In this document: positions 10,747-22,745 of the stretch, piece by piece
Position numbering within the stretch: the stretch's first letter is position 1
How the letters are laid out: the number at the start of each line of letters is the position of its first letter
Assembly: GCA_037176845.1 (NCBI GenBank)
Contig: JAYKXP010000006.1
Location: 682,001 to 746,000 of the forward strand
From: Paramarasmius palmivorus
Lineage: Eukaryota > Basidiomycota > Agaricomycetes > Agaricales > Marasmiaceae
Direction: 5' to 3'
DNA: 64,000 bases
The notes under the pieces: generated by a model
What the model saw: only the letters and a program-made list of their open reading frames with translations
Databases searched by the model: none
What the model was told of the DNA's origin: nothing
Translations under genes and position numbers: made by a program

Positions 10747-12904
10747 ATGTTCTCTCTACGCAGAAAAAACAAGCGCGTCGCTGAAGAACCGAAAGTACGC
10801 GGGTCGCCATCACTCCCCGAAGTCCACAAGCAAGGCATTCCATGGCCAGAAAGCCTCGTCGATGTATCTAGCATACGCCAGGATCAAGATGTTCATCCCA
10901 ATGGTGGCCGTTTCCAAGGTGCGACCAAAACCTCTCTCCAGGGGCCTCCAGACCATCCAATACCGTTCCACAAACCATTTCGGCCTTCTGATCCAGGTTC
11001 TGCAACTGGAGGCCCCATTTCCTCGTTGTACATGTCAAGCCACCCGCCATCTGCGTACGATAACTGGAAGACCACGGGCGCACCCACGAAGAGATACAGC
11101 CAGCGAAGAGCTCGGCAACCCCCAACATTCAATGTCATGGTGCGTTCCATCATTATCAGTCCGGGGTCGTCATCTCTTTCGGCGTCAAACAAGATGATCC
11201 CTGGGCTATCAAATGATATACTTTACTAATTCATTTTCCTTTGCTAACAGGTCGTTGGTGGACAAGGCACGGGCAAGACTTCGCTACTCAGACTCATGTT
11301 GGAAACCGCCGACATATCTCCCGCGGCCACTATGGACCAGAAAGTTGCAGTCGACAGATTCCTACGTGGCAAACCAAAAACGACTTCAAACATTAATACG
11401 GCTTGCGTCGAAATTTGCGAATCGCGGTTTGATCGTGTCCTGCTGACTGTCGTTGATACCCCCGGGCTAGATTATAACGAAGGGAGAGAACTCAGATTGG
11501 AACGTCAAGTTAGCTCCATACAGAAATACATCGATTCTCAGTATGCAGATACGATGAGCGAGGTACGTGGTTGCGTGTTACAGCATGCCACAGGAACTCA
11601 CAACTATTTTATTACATTACAGGAATCAAAGGTCATCAGGAAAAGCAAGGGGGACCAACATATTCATTTGTACGCCCATCTTGTTTCTGCACCAGCACTT
11701 CCTTTTACTCTCCCCTATCTAGGTGTATATACTTGGTTGACCCGAGCTCGATTATAAGCGCTGCGGAGCGGCGCGCCAGATCATCATTACCGACGAAAAC
11801 AAGATCGGAAACCACAATATCCCAGAATCCACCCGACCTTATACCTGACACCTCCTCTGGCGATGATTCTGAAGGCGAAGAAACGGAGCCACCTCTCACA
11901 ATGTCCCCTGCCGAAATACGCGTCATTCGCAGACTTTCTGCACGCTGCAACGTCCTGCCCGTCGTTGCCAAAGCCGATTCTCTGACTGATGAGAAGCTTG
12001 CTGCGGTGAAGGAAGCGGTCAGGACATCGCTCAGCGAATCAGGTCTAGATTTTGGGATATTCGGACCGTCATCTTCTCAGCCTAGTCAGAAGAGGGCTGA
12101 TAGGAGGACCAAGTTTGCTGGGTCCCAAGATGATGATGACAGTGGCGAAGACGACGACCAAGAAGACGAAGAAGAAAGACAATCGCGTCCGGTCATCAAA
12201 CTACGTTCACCGCGTCACCCGGGCCGCAACCTTTCTCGGTCACGCTCACGACGAGATCTTTCTCAAGCTGCCGAAGACGAGCGGCGACCAGTATCTCCCG
12301 ATTTGGGGGACAGAGAAAGTATCGCCAATGTTCGTTTCTCTGCACACATTGTGGCGAGACCGAACTTGATTGCAGTCATGCCCTTTGCTGTAATTACTCC
12401 CGAGCCTACTGCGAACGCTCGCCGGCGGTTAACCGAATCTCCCTCGTCACCTGTCGCGCCATCCGAGGACGGTCATGATGGTGCACCACAGACGCCTGCA
12501 TCTATACATAGTAGCCAACACAACTTCGCCTATCTAAATCAGCCCCCTGAAGATCTCAAGGGCGTGTTTGTTCGCAATTATCGTTGGGGAAAGATTGACG
12601 TGCTCGATCCGGATCATTGCGATTTCGCTGCTTTGCGTACGGCAGTGCTGTCGACTCACTTGAAGGTGCGTGGTTCGGCTGCAGTAACGTTGACATATAT
12701 TGATTCTCTATGACAGGTGCTCAAGACCCATACGAAGGAGGTCTTGTATGAGAGATACAGGACAGAGAAGCTCCTTGCGCGCCGCGCCACCCGGCAGATC
12801 ACCGATGATGAAAGGAATCGTCTTCTAGAAGGTGAGAAGAGATACGACTTGCAAGCCAAAACTCTTTTCACTAATCATTGACTACTTCAGATCTCGGCAT
12901 ATAA
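10747..12904 (+). CDS. Septin-like GTPase
   Basis: Divergent member of the septin GTPase superfamily and paralogue of the neighbour at 6212. Six exons (10747-11139, 11251-11562, 11623-11669, 11723-12665, 12717-12831, 12891-12904) give 607 residues. A 131-residue basic/Pro-rich N-terminus precedes an intact P-loop GGQGTGKT (134-141), DTPGLD, HIHLCIYLVDP, CNVLPVVAKADSLTDEK and the septin block RWGKIDVLDPDHCDF..LR, followed by THTKEVLYERYR. Unlike core septins (CDC3/10/11/12) it has long acidic/Ser-rich insertions before and after the AKAD motif and lacks a long C-terminal coiled coil. All splice junctions are GT-AG and in frame. A role in septin-type filaments or at membranes is inference only. 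Confidence 0.85.
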
Positions 12905-13252
12905 CACCATCTCCGCAAATCAACTTCCTACAACTTCCTTACATCTCCAGCTTATACCCTTCCTTTTCTTGCTTCCTCTGCTTCATCATATGATTATATC
13001 CCCAATATCCCTGGTGCACAATAACCTCGTCGTTATTTATGGAGTTGACATCACTACTGCTTGTGCTTGTATTACTACTTCTTTGGGCAGTGGATATCCT
13101 AGGACCCAATTTCACCCGTTTGTTGTAGCCTTCGCATTTGATTTCCAGTTGTTTTGATACATAATATACTCTCTATGTCTATACATACATCCTATTCGTC
13201 TCTGGGAGCCTTTGAATGAAGTTTTGGATTGCTTTTATTGTCTCTGATAGAT
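12905..13252. other. Intergenic, convergent 3' ends
   Basis: Lies between the 3' ends of the septin-like gene and chorismate mutase. AT-rich 3' UTR-like sequence; no gene seen. Confidence 0.5.
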
Positions 13253-14339
13253 TCACTGCTTCCCTTTGTTGGCTAATCTCTCGATATCCTCTTCTGACAG
13301 CCCGTCCAATCTTTGAAGCAGATAGTCGACCTAGAATGCCATCAAAAATGTTTATCGTCATCCGTACGCGCATTACATACCTCTACTTCCTTGGTCAGAG
13401 GAATAATGTAACTCTCGTACAACTCTACCACTCCATTTATGTCGAGCTTCATGTCACCGCCTGGCGTTCCATCTGGAGCGAAATCTTGAGCATATACAGC
13501 GGCTTTTTTCCGTAGCCTTTCTAGCAATTTCTTTTCCACTTCTGGTTTCGTGATGAGGTTTTCGAGGGCCTCCCGGTTCGGTTTTAGGATATGAGGTATG
13601 AAAGCGGCCGGATTTTCTAGGAATTTGGATTCTGAGACGAATTTTCCTTTGACACTATCAACTGACTGCCCAAGAAAGCAAAACGCGCCAAGGAACGCAC
13701 CATAATGAACCCTCTTGCTTATTGCCTGCAAGACCTCGACATCTATGGTCGCAGCGCTCCCATAGTTCCCGTCATCTTCGAATTCCTCCTGACCTGTGAT
13801 TCCTTTTGCTCGTTTGGAAGCTGCGAGAGATCGAGTGGCCCGACTTGTTATTCGGGGAACGATATGGCACACGTAGAAGGTCAAGATGGAGGCGTTGACG
13901 TTTACATTGTTCGGGTAGAGCATTTCTGGGAATTTCAAGGGCGGCAGGACAGGCTCTGGGAGATCGCTGGTGAAGGGATATTCATCGGGACTATCGGAAC
14001 TGTTTAGACCAATTCTGAGGACGGTTACAGTAGGAAATACCTGGTATAACGCCTTGCCTTGGCTTTGATGCATCCATTGAACATCATTATTCAGACAGCA
14101 CCACTGTAAGACATACCATGGAAGGTCTCAATCTCCTTGAGGAACCAGTCCAGCCAGCTTCCGGAGAAACCGATATTTTGAAGTTCCTTGAATGCACCAG
14201 GCTGGTACATTCGCGGGTTGTGTGCGAACTGAGCACGTTCGATGAGATCAAAGATGATTGTATCTTCTAGCCTAACGAGCACGGAACGAATCCTTTCCAA
14301 GGAGAGAGGGTCTCCAACCATAAAATTCGGTGACTGCAT
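13253..14339 (-). CDS. ARO7: Chorismate mutase
   Basis: Converts chorismate to prephenate, the branch step to Phe and Tyr; fungal AroQ-type all-helical enzyme. Five exons: 14117-14339, a 22-nt micro-exon 14041-14062, 13701-14014, 13381-13646, 13253-13330, giving 300 residues (yeast Aro7 has 256). Conserved blocks: [62 protein letters not shown] and [16 protein letters not shown]. The 13647-13700 intron is 54 nt without a stop, so an unspliced reading looks open, but removing it restores the conserved HYGKF. Residue 255, which aligns with the yeast allosteric Thr226, is Asp. The C-terminus is about 15 residues longer than in yeast. Confidence 0.95.
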
Positions 14340-14711
14340 GTCGAGAGAACTAGTAGCAATACAGAAGGATGAGGCGAAAATTAGGGTTATCCGAGTCAGA
14401 GACGATGTTGAGATGCTTACTAGAGATGCGATTTCCTTAGGTACGTCAGTTTCACAGACCTCTGAGAGATATGAGAAACGAGAATGTGAGATGAAGACAA
14501 GTCGGGTATAAAAACAAAAGGGGCTACACGGGGTCGTACTTTTATGACAATGAACGGAATCCGGACGCGTCGGGGGACAGTGGGGGTAACGGCGTTGGGG
14601 CGTGCAGCTGCGCAATTTCCTTAACTTACACTGAACGGTACGCTGAGTAACAAGATTCCGAGCTGCGGCTGAATAACGACTACGTGTTACAATGAAGGTG
14701 TCCGTATACCA
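14340..14711. other. Intergenic, chorismate mutase promoter
   Basis: Upstream region of chorismate mutase and 3' end of TAF7. Nothing further recognised. Confidence 0.5.
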
Positions 14712-16394
14712 TTAGTCCATATCCATACCATCCTCGCCTCCAAACAAATCGTCATCTCCCATTGGTACTCCTTGAGGGTCATTGCCTCCATCTGAATCAG
14801 AGTCGGGATCTTGTTCTAGAGTGATGCCCTCCTTCTGCATCCGTTGCTTTTCTTTTAGCTCGTCGCGTTGCGCTTGCTTCATCTCCAAATCAGCCGTCAG
14901 CTTCTTGAGAGCGTCCTCAAATCGTTTCTAGTAGGAAGTTAGCTTGGATCGTAGTACCCCATTGTGAAGCACTGACCCTAATCAAAGGATTGGCTGAGCT
15001 GGCAATCTCGCTGTTCTTCCTCGCTACAGCAGCCTCCAAATCTCGAATTTCCTCATTCAGAAGCTTCCTAGCCTGTGAATCGTCGTCGTCATCATCATCA
15101 TCCTCATCCTCTTCACTTTCATCATCGTCCTCCTCATCATCATCCCCTTCTTCGTCTCCTAGCGCTAAATCTAATTCAGCTGCCAGTTCTTCATCAATGT
15201 CGCCGTCGGGTTCGTCCTCGTCTCCACCACCTTCGCCGTCGTCTTCACCATCATTCATATCTCCAGGTGTTGGAGCATCTCCCATGTCTGAGATTGCAGG
15301 TGTAGGTGCATCTATAGGCTCCTCTTTATCCACAAATTCAGAATCCGATAGATCCGGATTGACATTATCCAGTACCTCTGGTGTACGGTGTTAGAACAGA
15401 AATCACAGTTGGAGGATGGTGTCACTGACCATACTTAATCTCGCTTGCCATAGTGTCAGACTCCAGTAACCTTTCAACTTCTTGTTCAACGCTTTCAATT
15501 GTCTGGAGACGTGATTAGCCAGTACTTGAAGAAACATACGAACCACATACCCTCTTGTTTATTCTCTTTCTAAACCGTCGTTTCCGAACATGGTGTAAGG
15601 GAGGCGTTATGCCGTGAGGCCATATAAAGTCTTCGATATTGAAGGTCTTTGATCGTGTCACCTCGTCGTCATTCTCAACGCGGTTTTCAACGACAAGCAT
15701 CTATGAAGAGCATGAGCATTTGCATATAATAGAAACAAAGACATATGACCTGACATATATCTGCTACTTTGAACATCTGTTTGTTGTCCAGGGTCTTTTG
15801 AGATTCGATTATGCACGGAAGGTCGACGAGTTTTGATGAATATGTATTGTTTCCAATGTGGAATGTTGCTCGGCGAGAGTCTAACGGTGTGTTGAGTCAG
15901 TAATACTTGTAGTAAAGACTATACACACCTTTAAACTTGAACCATACATCATTTGAAACCTCTCTTGAAGCCACCATCTTCCTCAGCTTCTCACAATCCT
16001 CTCCAGGCGGCATACGTAGTATGAACTGCTCCTCAAATGCCAACTCCTCATCATCTGAATCAAGTTCGCGGTCGTACTGCCCCAAAAACGACATTCCTGG
16101 AGCCTGCGAGGCCGCCTTCTCGCTCAACTTGAGCTTTAGCTTTGGTTGAATCTTTGATTTGCTAGCATTTGCAGCCTGTAGCCGTGTCGTTCGCTCTGCA
16201 GCTTCGGTCGGTGTCGGTGGTACATGGCTAGTGCTGCGTAGTCGAGAAGAGGTCCGTGAACCAGATGGTGCAGCTGAGGATGGCACAGGTGTAGCATAGT
16301 CGGGGTTATGTGCGTTGTGGTAAGATGATGGACCGGCGACATTTTCTTGAGTGTTTTCTTCGACGTCGTCCACGACAATCAGGTCTTCATCCAT
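14712..16394 (-). CDS. TAF7: TFIID subunit TAF7
   Basis: Subunit of the general transcription factor TFIID (TAFII55 family). The N-terminal domain is marked by FEEQFILRMPPGEDCEKL, followed over further exons by the conserved segments with NNTYSSKLVDLPCIIES and ADICQMLVVENRV, then RSKTFNIEDFIWPHGITPP. Next comes a very acidic Asp/Glu stretch (about 15080-15250) and a C-terminal helical segment (EIRDLEAAVARKNSEI, then KKLTADLEMKQAQRDELKEK). An N-terminal ~100-residue Ser/Pro-rich extension precedes the domain. The start MDEDLIVVDD is the first in-frame ATG; no acceptor upstream supports a longer N-terminus. Five or more short introns are present; I did not fix every boundary. Confidence 0.9.
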
Positions 16395-17556
16395 CGCGTC
16401 GTAGGAGTGCCCAGGCAATCGAGGTCGGTGAGCAAGATGAGTTGTGTGACAGAATCACGACCTCGTCACGCGCGCTTCTTGCTCTTCCTCAACTACCATG
16501 TTGATTGACCCCATAACACAAGACAGCGTTAAAATGTGTATAGGAGAAGGTATGTGATAAAAGTATGGATTACTGAAAGTGTCACTCTAGGACTACTCAT
16601 GGGAGCGTCCTCAGGCTGTGATTGAAAAAAAGTTACACCGAAGCGTGTCAAAAGCCCTGAGCATTTCTTGGGGACTTATTGCTGGGCCTACCCGTGAAAT
16701 GTGGACAGATACCCTCAAGATAGAAGCACTGATTTGGGACTCTATGGAGATATCGCGAGAAGTCGGATTAGAGGCTCTTCGAATCCGTACAGCAATTAAT
16801 TGCTCTATGCATATGTATGTATACCACGTTCTTCTTGGTATGTCCATCGTTATAGCTCCGACAACACCCTCTTATCACCCCTGGATCCGAAGCTCAGACT
16901 CCCATCTTCGTGGACGCATTCTCCACCCGCATAAGTCTTTATTCAATCCCCGAGTGTGCGTCCTGAACAATTAGCCCTGGCTTCTTGACTTTATCAATTA
17001 AAGGCTCCGATCTGAAGGGTAGATTATGATCGTATCACTACTAGATTCCCAACATGTGTGTAGCCAAGTAGGCGAACCTGTCTTTGGTGCTCAAGCTCCT
17101 CCCATCAGCCACCGGAGAGACACCACCTGCGGCGCCACCTTATTCAACCAGTCTAATCTTTCGATACCAGATTCGTGTTCCTTTCTCGAGCATAGTCGTC
17201 AGAGCACACGACAATCCTCACGTCACGTTGAGGTATGTATTCCCCCTCCTTGTACGGCGCTGTTATTGACTCTCGACCCTAATTCTCACGCAATCAAGAA
17301 TCTCCTAGGTTGTTGCGGACCCTTGATTAGACGGAAGGCACCTCAGGGATCTTGGGAGCATGTCCCGTGTATTTCGTTTCCCAATTTACTTCATATCATA
17401 CGTAGCGTATGAGCAAGACGGAACATGGGAAGATGCGGAGAGCCTATGGATATCTCTACTTCCCGAAGCATGATAGATGGAGTCTCAGATATCCGATTTT
17501 ATATATAAAGAGAGCCTAACCTCGTTAAGCTTCAAGAGCCTCTCTTCACAACGACC
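16395..17556. other. Intergenic, TAF7 to THI4
   Basis: Divergent upstream region of about 1.1 kb. A 118-codon frame at 16618-16974 has no recognisable pattern and is probably chance. I searched the THI4 leader for the conserved blocks of a thiamine pyrophosphate riboswitch and saw none. Confidence 0.5.
17498..17510 (+). promoter_or_regulatory. Probable TATA box of THI4
   Basis: TTTATATATAAAG lies about 50 bp upstream of the THI4 start codon. A strong TATA element fits a gene that is highly expressed and tightly regulated in other fungi. Confidence 0.55.
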
Positions 17557-18685
<1,129 letters not shown>

Positions 18686-18945
18686 AGTCAAAAATAACTG
18701 TCTTTATCTCACCGGTCCCCGTGTAAAATCGTGTAAAACAGTGTGCCTAAAATGTGCTCAACACTTATGAACCTGGATTTCGTGGCTGAAAAACTATTAT
18801 TTCCGAAAGTCCTGCTCTTCGCCGGACTCAAGTCACGTGATGCATCAGGGAAGCGGAACTTTAAGCTGGCATGCGTTGTGCGGCCACCATTGCGAACCGC
18901 GGTCCCTCACCTTCAACGTTCAACATCTGCGTCAGCTTCGACCTA

Positions 18946-19648
18946 ATGAGCGTCAGGCGACGGGTTCCTTTCAAGTTTGCTTCAGAAGAAGAGGAAGATA
19001 ACGTGGTATTGGATGAACAGGGTATGTTATCAATTACTCTCCCTGACACGACTCTTAGGAAATCATTTTTAGAACAAGAAGAGGTGATAAATCGTCTCCG
19101 AGCAGAAAACAATCAATCAAACACCTATTACTCTCTTGCAATACAATGTATAGTATGCCTGTCTGCGTTAATGTTCGTCTCCAGGTCCATTCGCTGTCAT
19201 AGAAATATCGCTCAGTTGTTCCTACAGTCATCTTATTTACCTCTTCAACCCAACAGCCGACCCGCTTTCAGTCTTGATTCCAGATGCATCGTCTCCGGCT
19301 TTGAAATCACAAATACCTCTTCCCAGACCATTCACTGTGATCGCTTTGGCAATACATTTTAATCTGTTGCTACTGTTCGATCCAACACACGTCCATTTCC
19401 TTCTTCGCCGCATGCAGCTTGGTGACAACATCGAAATCAATCCGGTCTCCTACAATCTATCCTACGTACTCTCATTAGTAGCACCCACATTATGTCTTTT
19501 CCTTTGGAAGCCCTGGTTGACGATCACCTGGTGGTCTCTTACTCCCGCAGTGATTTATGCCGTGCAAACAGTGCAACAGGCCATCACGCAGGGAAATGAG
19601 AGTATAACAGCACTGGAAGCCATGAGGTACACTGCTCCTGGTGCGTAG
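18946..19648 (+). CDS. Small multi-pass membrane protein, unknown
   Basis: Three exons (18946-19021, 19073-19147, 19185-19648) give 204 residues in one frame. The N-terminus is basic then acidic (KFASEEEED), followed by a short helical stretch QEEVINRLRAENN. Hydrophobic segments then follow: around AVIEISLSCSYSHLIYLF, VIALAIHFNLLLLF, NLSYVLSLVAPTLCLFLW and LTPAVIYAVQTVQQA. This suggests three or four membrane helices. An in-frame ATG at 18871 would add 25 residues. I do not recognise the family. It follows THI4 by 260 bp on the same strand and is a separate gene. Confidence 0.65.
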
Positions 19649-19814
19649 ACAGCTGAACGGATGATACAATTTGATGTAATGAATGTGTATGTAGTGTACA
19701 GACTTGCTATGGACAACATGGATGTTCTTGTAAGAAAAGTGTCCTGCCGTTGCACTGGATAGTATTTCAGGTGATCCTCCGATGGAAAGCAGATCATAGG
19801 AGGCTGTGATGGAA

Positions 19815-21383
19815 TCACACCCACATCTTAGTGCTTCGACTATTGACATTGTTGATCTCTTCAGTATTGTGCATGTGTTGGACAACCTGCGCCCGAGGCG
19901 GTTCTGGTGGTGAACGGGAAGGTACTGCTCCAACACCTGCCTCAGCCTTACCCGTGTCAAGGCTGAGGGGGCGAGTTGTCCAATCCATTTGTCCTCGAAG
20001 GTAATCATGGGTCCGAGGTTCCGGCTCGGCCGTTTTCCAGAAACACCAAGCTCGAAGTACGTCCTGTGAATCATTGAGGCTCAAAAGGGGCGGGAGGAGG
20101 GAATTTATATGCATACCGATTGTGTTCCAAAGATCAGGAAGACTACCGTGCCAGCTGAAGAACGTGTGAACTCGAAGAACTTTGGGAATTGTAGATGGAA
20201 ATCTCACCGACGGCCGCATACATGTATGGAACCGCATTGTCGGGTTTGAACAGCCTAATACAGTTGCATCTGAAAAATCGATTCGTAAGGACATGAAGCT
20301 GAGCTGGAATGGAACTTACATCATGCCAGCAAACACGTAGAGTCCAAATACCAGCACCCTCAGGATAGTCCGAGTGTCATTGTCAGTGTAACTTGGACCC
20401 GCTCTCCTGCGCGATCGCCAATTTTTGAAGACCACGAAAGCTAGCTGGACTGCAGGAAGGGTCAAACAAGAGAAAACTACCGATCTAGAAAGCCTACTTT
20501 TGAGAACAATGATGCACAGGCATACGATGAAAACGAATATCGATATGGCATTGGAACTGAAAATCAGGATGAGAAAGTGAAAGCGGCATGGACGCATCGT
20601 GTACTTGCAGTGGAATGGCGTTTAGCGCGCAGTAGTAAGGCTTCGGAAAGAGTTGAACAGAAGGTCTTGTCTCAGCTTGAGAATCATTTACCTGATTCAA
20701 CTCCATTGGTTTCGATTTCATCCCTACGACGACAGCAGCAATGGTAAAGGAGGCTTGTGCAATGTAAGGAGCGCTGAGCATCTTTTCTTAGCATCAGTAT
20801 ATTGGCTGATATTGAGGAACGTGGGGGACTCACCAGCAACAATGCTACCCTTCTCTTCCCCTTAAGAAATGCACAGTCATTGATAACGCCATAAATGTAC
20901 ACCACCATCACCAATACTGCAACGGCCCACCTGGTAAAATGTTAGCTCGTATTAAGCTAGATACGTCAGGACCTCGTACATTGGCATTATACCGTACATC
21001 AGATAAGCCTGTGCTAGGCAAATAGTGTTAGATTGCCCTCCCGAAGTTTGACCCAACCCTTCATAGAACCTAAGTGAAGTGCTAAGGAAGATAGCATCAT
21101 AAGACAGCAGTAAGCAAACGCACCGTAAAAGAGAGAATATGCCTGAAAAGATCCATGTCATGCACATATTAATCAAGGTGGCATGTCGTTTCGCCGTCTT
21201 CGAGAATGTGAATGTAGCCACCAAAATGGGTAAAAGAATGTTGCTTGAAACCAGATTGAAGTATATCCAGACGCCCATCTCCCATTTATTTGCCTCAGCT
21301 TGTACGGGTTCCGGACCTGCTTGGACATCTAGTGAGTACTACCGACTGTGACGAACTGCTAAAAGGAGGAACTCACCGCCCAT
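19815..21383 (-). CDS. Orphan seven-helix-type membrane protein
   Basis: Start exon is very short (ATG at 21381-21383, then a GTGAGT donor); the next exon reads VQAGPEPVQAEANKWEMGVW. Several hydrophobic segments follow: IYFNLVSSNILLPILVATF, MCMTWIFSGIFSLL, ICLAQAYLMYGIMPM, VMVVYIYGVI, YIAQASFTIAAVVVG, ISIFVFIVCLCIIVL and VLVFGLYVFAGMM, interrupted by short introns. The C-terminal ~150 residues are hydrophilic (Pro/Ser-rich). This pattern matches a family of orphan multi-helix membrane proteins that I know as frequent in mushroom genomes; no function is established and receptor activity is only a guess. Confidence 0.7.
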
Positions 21384-21737
21384 CTTGGAAAACAAAAAGA
21401 AAACTGTCCCGCAGGAAAGGCGACAGAACCAGAGCTCTGTCCTGCAGAGATTTAAGGGAGCGAAGGTCACCGGCTATAGGGACTGAGATATCGGCGAACC
21501 TTGCAAGGCCAGGGCGGGTTGTCGCCTTCACAGTCGCCAGCGACAGTCACAATGGAGGTGGAAGACGCTACAAGGCAACGTCAGCGACGGTGACCTGCCT
21601 GTGGTCATCATTGGGCTATGAGGTTGATATGATTCGAGTTATATATTGATCTAAACTGAGATTCGGGTCAATTATTTGTCACGTTGATGATTTCGAGCAG
21701 GAATGATTTTCAGTGCGCCACTGCTGAGACCACACCG
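21384..21737. other. Divergent promoter region
   Basis: 354 bp between two divergent genes. No other feature recognised. Confidence 0.5.
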
Positions 21738-22740
21738 ATGGACATCATTTCTGTTATCTACGACGAGGTAATAGCGCAGGCAGTGCAAACTTCCTCCAAG
21801 AGAATCCCTAGGTCAAAATTGAAAACTTTCGCGATAGACCTCGCTTTGGTCGCACTCTCAGTTCGGTTAGACCTGTTCCACTTGGATCTCATGTCTCCTC
21901 ATGTATCTAACACACTGATAGTACAGCATACTTGGTTGATGCCTTCGTTCCTTCGGAACCCCTCGACACATTCCGTCGACTCCTGCACCGCCTACGTATC
22001 AAAGTGAGGTCAGATCCGCTCATCGCAGGTCCCGCTCATAGAGATCTCCTTCAGGTCGCAAATCGGTTTGCAGACGTTGTGCTCGTCTACGAGCCCGAAT
22101 CGGAGCAGTCTTTCTTTGTTAATGCGCCTCTTTTCCTTTCACGAACCAATTCCATCATCAACGAATCTTCAACCAGCCTGGAAGACACATTTTTCGTAAT
22201 GCTGGACTCTGACCAGCCCTCAATATATGACCTCGGGAAAGTAAGTGTAGAGTGCATTGTATATCGACAACGATCCTCATCATTGTCAATCTCAAGCCTT
22301 CAAGAGCAATCGTTGCGGTTCTGCAGCAACTCGTCGGCGACCTCAGTTCGACGGAACGGCAAGAGCCCATAACAACCATAATCTTGCCAAAAATAGCACC
22401 GCATGTTTCGATTCCTTTGGCAGGTTTTCTGCTCGAATATTCCGTGGCCTTGTGTATTACCGACTCGGACAGCTCGGGCCCAGTTACGAGTTCGCATCTC
22501 AGCCAAGTTCCCCTCGATAACTATGAGTGCCTCATCGACATTCCCGGCTTACTTCACCGTCATGTCCTGTTCAAGTTCTCTTGCCCTGCATCGTTAGGCG
22601 CTACGAATGCTCGACTATGGCCAGCGACAATTATTCATCAGCTCGAATCCCGGTTCGGAGGCCGTTTGAGGTCAATTGGCCATGATTCAGCATTGTCAGT
22701 ACATCATAATATAATAACGTTGGATAGGGTTGCACTGTAA
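21738..22740 (+). CDS. C1orf74-like conserved protein
   Basis: Three exons: from MDIISVIYDEVIAQ to a donor near 21864, then 21923-22239 region, then about 22300-22740. The first junction reads SVRTAYLVDAF and the second YDLGKPSRAIVAVL, both GT-AG and in frame. The sequence resembles the metazoan C1orf74 (UPF0739) family at AYLVDAFVPS, at LVYEPESEQSFFVNAPLF, and above all at PLAGFLLEYSVALCITDSD..LSQVPL. Function is unknown in any organism that I can name. An in-frame ATG at 21684 would add 18 residues. The stop lies only 5 bp from the stop of the opposing PPWD1 gene. Confidence 0.55.
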
Positions 22741-22745
22741 TACAA

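Noticed and set aside
13647..13700. Reading the chorismate mutase 54-nt segment as coding
   Set aside because: It is open but splits the conserved HYGKF motif; GT-AG borders and restoration of the motif favour an intron.
14980..15400. Poly-Ser open frame on the plus strand opposite TAF7
   Set aside because: It is the antisense shadow of the acidic Asp/Glu repeat of TAF7.
16780..16800. TTCGAATCC resembling a tRNA B box
   Set aside because: No A box at the right distance and no complementary arms.
16618..16974. 118-codon open frame upstream of THI4
   Set aside because: No recognisable motif or composition of a protein and no paired exons; likely chance.
17026..17556. Thiamine pyrophosphate riboswitch in the THI4 leader
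   Set aside because: Some fungi control THI4 this way, but I could not find the conserved CTGAGA and CCTGAT-type aptamer blocks in the leader or in the THI4 introns.
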